Source: Lachnospiraceae bacterium (GTDB lineage Bacteria > Bacillota > Clostridia > Lachnospirales > Lachnospiraceae). From it: DNA of 17,142 bases. How positions within the stretch are numbered: the first letter of the stretch is position 1; every line of letters starts with the position of its first letter. Shown here one piece after another: positions 14,556 through 17,142 of this stretch. The stretch covers positions 1 to 17,142 of the forward strand of contig JAGCRJ010000285.1 in the NCBI GenBank assembly GCA_017964745.1, written 5' to 3'. A model generated the notes under the pieces. That model searched no databases. It was not told the origin of the DNA and saw only the letters and a program-made list of their open reading frames with translations. The position numbers and the translations under genes are program-made.

Positions 14556-15125
14556 TTGGATTCCGAAAAAGAATTACAGGGAAATATGCATGAAAGAAAG
14601 AAGATCGCAAAGAGTAAGATGATCACTCTTTGCAGTGTTCTTGCGATCATTGCGATAGTGCTCGATCAGGTGACCAAATACCTTGCGGTATCAAAGTTAA
14701 AAGACGGTGCCGCATATGTTCTTATTGACAATGTTCTTGAGTTCTACTATCTGGTCAACACCGGCTCCAGCTGGGGAATGCTTGCGGGACAGAAGATACT
14801 TATCCTGTTTATTTCCGTTATAATCATTGCCCTGTGTATATTTATGATCGCCAAGAGCCCTGATGATGTGAAATACATTCCTTTCAACATCTCGCTTTCG
14901 ATGATCATTGCCGGCGGTATCGGTAACGGTATATACAGGATCAGGTTTTCATATGTTATCGACTTTATCTATTTTAAAGCGATCAATTTCCCGGTCTTCA
15001 ATGTTGCGGATATATTCGTAACATGCGGAGCGGCGCTTTTCATTCTATTGATACTGTTTAAATACAAGGAAAAAGATCTGTACTTCATGAAGTTCAATCA
15101 GAAGAAGTTCAGGGAAATGAACTGA
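14556..15125 (+). CDS. lspA: Lipoprotein signal peptidase (signal peptidase II)
   Basis: LspA cleaves signal peptides of prolipoproteins after lipid attachment. Four hydrophobic segments are present. The family blocks are LDQVTKYLA (36-44), YYLVNTGSSWGML (64-76), GGIGNGIYRI (120-129), VIDFIYF (134-140) and FPVFNVADIFVTCG (145-158). The catalytic aspartates should be D136 and D152. The aspartate normally found in GNxxDR is Y127 here, while N124 and R128 are kept. NTGSSWG replaces the more usual N-x-GAAFG. I favour the TTG start at 14556 because a perfect GGAGG (14541-14545) lies 10 bases before it and aroB ends two bases upstream. ATG codons at 14586 or 14619 would give 179 or 168 residues, closer to the family norm, but have weaker ribosome binding sites. 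The C-terminal tail after residue 170 is charged and slightly long. The stop overlaps the rluD start. Confidence 0.9.
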   Translation: MDSEKELQGNMHERKKIAKSKMITLCSVLAIIAIVLDQVTKYLAVSKLKDGAAYVLIDNVLEFYYLVNTGSSWGMLAGQKILILFISVIIIALCIFMIAKSPDDVKYIPFNISLSMIIAGGIGNGIYRIRFSYVIDFIYFKAINFPVFNVADIFVTCGAALFILLILFKYKEKDLYFMKFNQKKFREMN

Positions 15126-16048
15126 TGAATAGATATCTGTTCACAATAGAAGAGGAATCAGCGGGGGAGAGAGTCGACAGGCTTCTCCCTTCTTTGCTTG
15201 AAGGAGTATCGAGAAATTATCTTCAGCAGGTCATAAAAGGCGGCGGCCTTACCGTAAACGGAAAAGCTGCCAAGCCTTCGCTTAAGGTTAAGGAAGGTGA
15301 CAGCCTCGAGCTTGAACTTCCCGAAGCGGAAAGTCCCGATATCCTTCCCGAGGATATTCCTCTTGATATCCTTTACGAAGATAATGATGTCATAGTTATC
15401 AATAAGCCTAAAGGGATGGTCGTTCATCCCGCCGCGGGACATTACAGCGGCACCATGGTCAATGCGCTCATGTATCATTGCGGTGATTCATTAAGCGGTA
15501 TCAACGGCTGTATGCGTCCCGGTATCGTTCACAGGATCGATAAGGATACAACGGGCTCTGTTATAGCATGTAAGAACGATAATGCGCATACAAAGCTTTC
15601 AGAGCAGTTTAAGGAGCATTCCATCAAGAGGAGCTATCGTGCGATCGTACTCGGCGTATTAAAGGATGACGAAGGAACAATTGATGCTCCGATCGGAAGG
15701 CTTGCAAATGACCGTAAGAAAATGGGAATCGTTCCGGATGGCAGAAGAGCGGTCACACATTATAAAGTACTTGAAAGGTTCAAGGATTATACATATGTCG
15801 AATGCAGGCTTGAGACCGGCAGGACACATCAGATAAGGGTCCATATGACCCATATAGGACATCCGCTTTTGGGAGACCTTGTTTACGGTAAAGAAACATC
15901 ATCCCTCAATAAGAGATTCAACCTGGACGGACAGACCCTCCACGCAATGGAACTCGGTTTTATTCATCCGACCACGGGTGAGCTTGTGGATGTATGCGCC
16001 CCTTTGCCCGAATACTTTGAACATCTGCTCGAAGTCCTGAGACAATGA
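15125..16048 (+). CDS. rluD: RluA/RluD family ribosomal large-subunit pseudouridine synthase
   Basis: This 307-residue protein has an N-terminal S4 RNA-binding domain (about 14-62, with RVDRLLPSLL and VNGKAAKPSLKVKEGD) and a RluA-type catalytic domain. Motif I, VHRIDKDTTG (135-144), carries the catalytic aspartate D139. Other family blocks are INKPKGMVVHPAAGH (92-106), SYRAIVLG, CRLETGRTHQIRVH (227-240) and HPLLGDLVYG. It isomerises uridines in RNA, most likely 23S rRNA; the exact site cannot be read from sequence, so the RluD label is the conventional one for the gene next to lspA in Firmicutes. The ATG overlaps the lspA stop by one base (TGATG), with AGGGA at 15111-15115 as ribosome binding site. 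Confidence 0.93.
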   Translation: MNRYLFTIEEESAGERVDRLLPSLLEGVSRNYLQQVIKGGGLTVNGKAAKPSLKVKEGDSLELELPEAESPDILPEDIPLDILYEDNDVIVINKPKGMVVHPAAGHYSGTMVNALMYHCGDSLSGINGCMRPGIVHRIDKDTTGSVIACKNDNAHTKLSEQFKEHSIKRSYRAIVLGVLKDDEGTIDAPIGRLANDRKKMGIVPDGRRAVTHYKVLERFKDYTYVECRLETGRTHQIRVHMTHIGHPLLGDLVYGKETSSLNKRFNLDGQTLHAMELGFIHPTTGELVDVCAPLPEYFEHLLEVLRQ

Positions 16049-16051
16049 TTT

Positions 16052-16078
16052 GAAACAGGGGGACGGTTCCGGTGTTTC
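16052..16078 (+). repeat. Hairpin element with GGGGGACGGTTC core, possible dispersed REP-like repeat
   Basis: GAAACA at 16052-16057 and TGTTTC at 16073-16078 form a 6-bp inverted repeat around a GGGGGACGGTTCCGG core. I recall a very similar GGGGGACGGTTCT-containing sequence scattered through clostridial genomes, often near REP-associated or IS200-like transposases. Only one copy is in this window and no transposase is present. It lies just after the rluD stop and lacks a T tract, so it is not a standard terminator. Confidence 0.45.
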
Positions 16079-16102
16079 GCTATTTTACAGAATATTCATA
16101 TT

Positions 16103-16115
16103 GTTATCTGATAAC
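16103..16115. promoter_or_regulatory. Palindrome upstream of the -35 box, possible operator
   Basis: GTTATC-T-GATAAC is a perfect 6+1+6 dyad ending three bases before the -35 box at 16119. Its position suits an activator or repressor site; the cognate protein is unknown and it could be chance in AT-rich DNA. Confidence 0.4.
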
Positions 16116-16118
16116 TTA

Positions 16119-16147
16119 TTGAGGTTTTCTTTACTAAATATTATAAT
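16119..16147 (+). promoter_or_regulatory. Sigma-A-type promoter for the cytidylate-kinase-like gene
   Basis: TTGAGG at 16119-16124 and TATAAT at 16142-16147 are spaced by 17 bases. Transcription would start near 16154, leaving a leader of about 50 bases with AAGGAAGG at 16190-16197 before the ATG at 16206. Confidence 0.8.
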
Positions 16148-16205
16148 AATGATAGGAAAGTTCGTACTTACTTAACCTTAATCAAAGTAAAGGAAGGTGG
16201 TGCAC

Positions 16206-16826
16206 ATGAATACCGTAATTACCATAGGCAGACAGTTCGGATCCGGCGGAAGAGAGATCGGCGAAAAACTCGCAAAGGCTTATGATATCGGGTATTACGA
16301 CAGGGAGCTTCTTGCAAGGACCGCCAAGGAGAGCGGCTTTTGTGAAGAGATCCTTATGAACCACGATGAAAGACCTACCAATTCGTTCCTTTATAATCTT
16401 GTTATCGATACCTACAGCTTCGGCTACAATTCGTCTTCCTTTGTCGATATGCCTATCTCTCAGAAGGTTTTCCTTGCACAGTTCGATGCGATCAAGAAGA
16501 TCGCCGATGAAGGTCCCTGCGTAATTGTCGGAAGATGCGCCGATTACGCCCTTGAGAACAAGGATAATGTTATTAACCTCTTCATTTATGCGGATGATGA
16601 CTTCAAGGTTAAGCGTATCATGGAGCTTTACAACCTGGATGCGGGCAAGGCACGTGATATGATCGCCAAGAAGGACAAGCAGCGCCAGAGCTATTACAAT
16701 TATTACACTAACCGCAAGTGGGGCCGTGCCGACAGCTACGATCTCTGCATCAATTCTTCGGTCCTCGGCATTGACGGATCGGTGAAGCTGATCAAACAGT
16801 TCGTGGAAGATTTTGAATCAAGATAA
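16206..16826 (+). CDS. Cytidylate kinase-like family protein
   Basis: This 206-residue protein begins MNTVITIGRQFGSGGREIG, a P-loop with GRQFGSGG characteristic of the cytidylate kinase-like (Cytidylate_kin2) family. Further markers are YYDRELLARTAKESG (26-40), the CVIVGRCADYAL segment (about 102-113), and NLFIYADDDFKVKRIM with a lid-like KARDMIAKKDKQRQSYYNYYT stretch. Family members are presumed nucleotide kinases but most lack direct tests, and a true cmk usually exists elsewhere, so substrate is open. The ATG at 16206 is chosen over the in-frame GTG at 16197 because the AAGGAAGG ribosome binding site overlaps that GTG and sits eight bases before the ATG. It has its own promoter and is followed after 11 bases by a small membrane-protein gene, probably as a two-gene operon. 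Confidence 0.9.
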   Translation: MNTVITIGRQFGSGGREIGEKLAKAYDIGYYDRELLARTAKESGFCEEILMNHDERPTNSFLYNLVIDTYSFGYNSSSFVDMPISQKVFLAQFDAIKKIADEGPCVIVGRCADYALENKDNVINLFIYADDDFKVKRIMELYNLDAGKARDMIAKKDKQRQSYYNYYTNRKWGRADSYDLCINSSVLGIDGSVKLIKQFVEDFESR

Positions 16827-16837
16827 TAACGGAGAAT

Positions 16838-17080
16838 ATGATGGAAAACGAGAATGAAGTTCTTCAGCCTGTAAAGCAGGAGATCCGCACAATATCCGAT
16901 AAGGTGCTTGCTACCGTATTTATTGTTGCCGGAGCGATCGCTATTGTTATCGGACCGCTTTTATTACACGGACTCTGGGGCTGGGTTCTTGCGCTCACCG
17001 GGCTTATATTCGTATTTTTGGGGATCTGCGGCTTCGTTTCGTTATCGCAGGAAGCCAAAAGAGCCGCAAAGAAGGATTGA
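16838..17080 (+). CDS. Small two-helix membrane protein of unknown function
   Basis: This protein has 80 residues, or 79 if the second of two adjacent ATG codons (16841) is used, which gives slightly better spacing from GGAGAA (16831-16836). An acidic, hydrophilic N terminus (about 1-22) is followed by two hydrophobic segments (about 24-43 and 46-68) separated by GLWGW, and a basic tail ending KRAAKKD. The positive C terminus and acidic N terminus suggest a hairpin with the tail in the cytoplasm. I do not recognise a named family. It appears to be co-transcribed with the cytidylate-kinase-like gene 11 bases upstream. Confidence 0.75.
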   Translation: MMENENEVLQPVKQEIRTISDKVLATVFIVAGAIAIVIGPLLLHGLWGWVLALTGLIFVFLGICGFVSLSQEAKRAAKKD

Positions 17081-17094
17081 TCAAAAAAAATATA

Positions 17095-17123
17095 TTGACT
17101 TTCAGGGCACTTCCTATTATATT
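17095..17123 (+). promoter_or_regulatory. Sigma-A-type promoter reading out of the window
   Basis: TTGACT at 17095-17100 and TATATT at 17118-17123 are 17 bases apart, preceded by an A-rich tract. Initiation would be near 17130, so the gene it serves lies beyond the window end. No terminator is visible between the preceding stop at 17080 and this promoter. Confidence 0.7.
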
Positions 17124-17142
17124 TATTGAGTATGCCGCTTGA

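Noticed and set aside
16052..16080. Rho-independent terminator after rluD
   Set aside because: The hairpin has a 6-bp AT-containing stem, a 15-base loop and no T run; better described as a repeat-like element.
16197..16205. GTG start three codons upstream for the cytidylate-kinase-like protein
   Set aside because: The GTG overlaps the ribosome binding site itself, whereas ATG at 16206 is ideally spaced.
1..17142. Defence system, prophage, transposon or CRISPR array
   Set aside because: Every substantial open frame on the + strand matches a housekeeping or conserved clostridial family, and no transposase, integrase, direct-repeat array or attachment site is visible.

Overview
The window looks like chromosomal DNA of a Gram-positive anaerobe of the Clostridia, most likely family Lachnospiraceae. 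The basis is gene order (metabolic lyase, DUF4321, radC, mreBCD, penicillin-binding protein, minC, rodA, mgsA, D,D-carboxypeptidase, then a HlyD-like protein, yggS, sepF, lspA, rluD), GGAGG-type ribosome binding sites, sigma-A-type promoters and moderate G+C. No genus can be named. All genes are on the + strand and packed tightly. I see no RNA gene, CRISPR array, insertion sequence or phage gene.

Region 1 (1-932) holds the 3' half of a PLP-dependent methionine gamma-lyase/aluminium-resistance family gene and a small DUF4321 membrane protein. Region 2 (969-10162) is a cell-elongation operon with gaps of 15 bases or fewer and many stop/start overlaps: radC, mreB, mreC, mreD, an unusually long PBP2, minC, rodA, mgsA and a lipoprotein D,D-carboxypeptidase. 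MreB filaments with MreC/MreD position RodA (glycan polymerase) and PBP2 (transpeptidase), while the carboxypeptidase trims pentapeptides. Region 3 (10169-10733) is a self-contained unit: strong promoter, a 142-residue P-loop protein and an intrinsic terminator. Region 4 (10734-13421) carries a HlyD-like membrane protein, the PLP-homeostasis protein YggS and the division protein SepF, closed by a second terminator. Region 5 (13432-16048) is aroB, lspA and a RluD-type pseudouridine synthase. Region 6 (16049-17142) has a 157-base intergenic stretch with a dispersed-repeat-like element, a palindrome and a promoter, then a cytidylate-kinase-like protein, a small two-helix membrane protein and an outward-facing promoter.

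The content is mostly housekeeping, but several proteins depart from their families at functional positions. MreB has altered nucleotide-site residues. MinC stands without minD/minE and has lost the RSGQ motif. PBP2 carries an insertion of roughly 240 residues. The methylglyoxal synthase homologue has Glu and Asn where the two key catalytic aspartates normally sit. Both intrinsic terminators lie immediately before the next start codon with little or no room for a promoter. Together these suggest a lineage-specific reworking of the elongation and Min machinery rather than an obvious new mobile or defence system. All comparisons were made from memory of family consensus sequences and not by running alignments.
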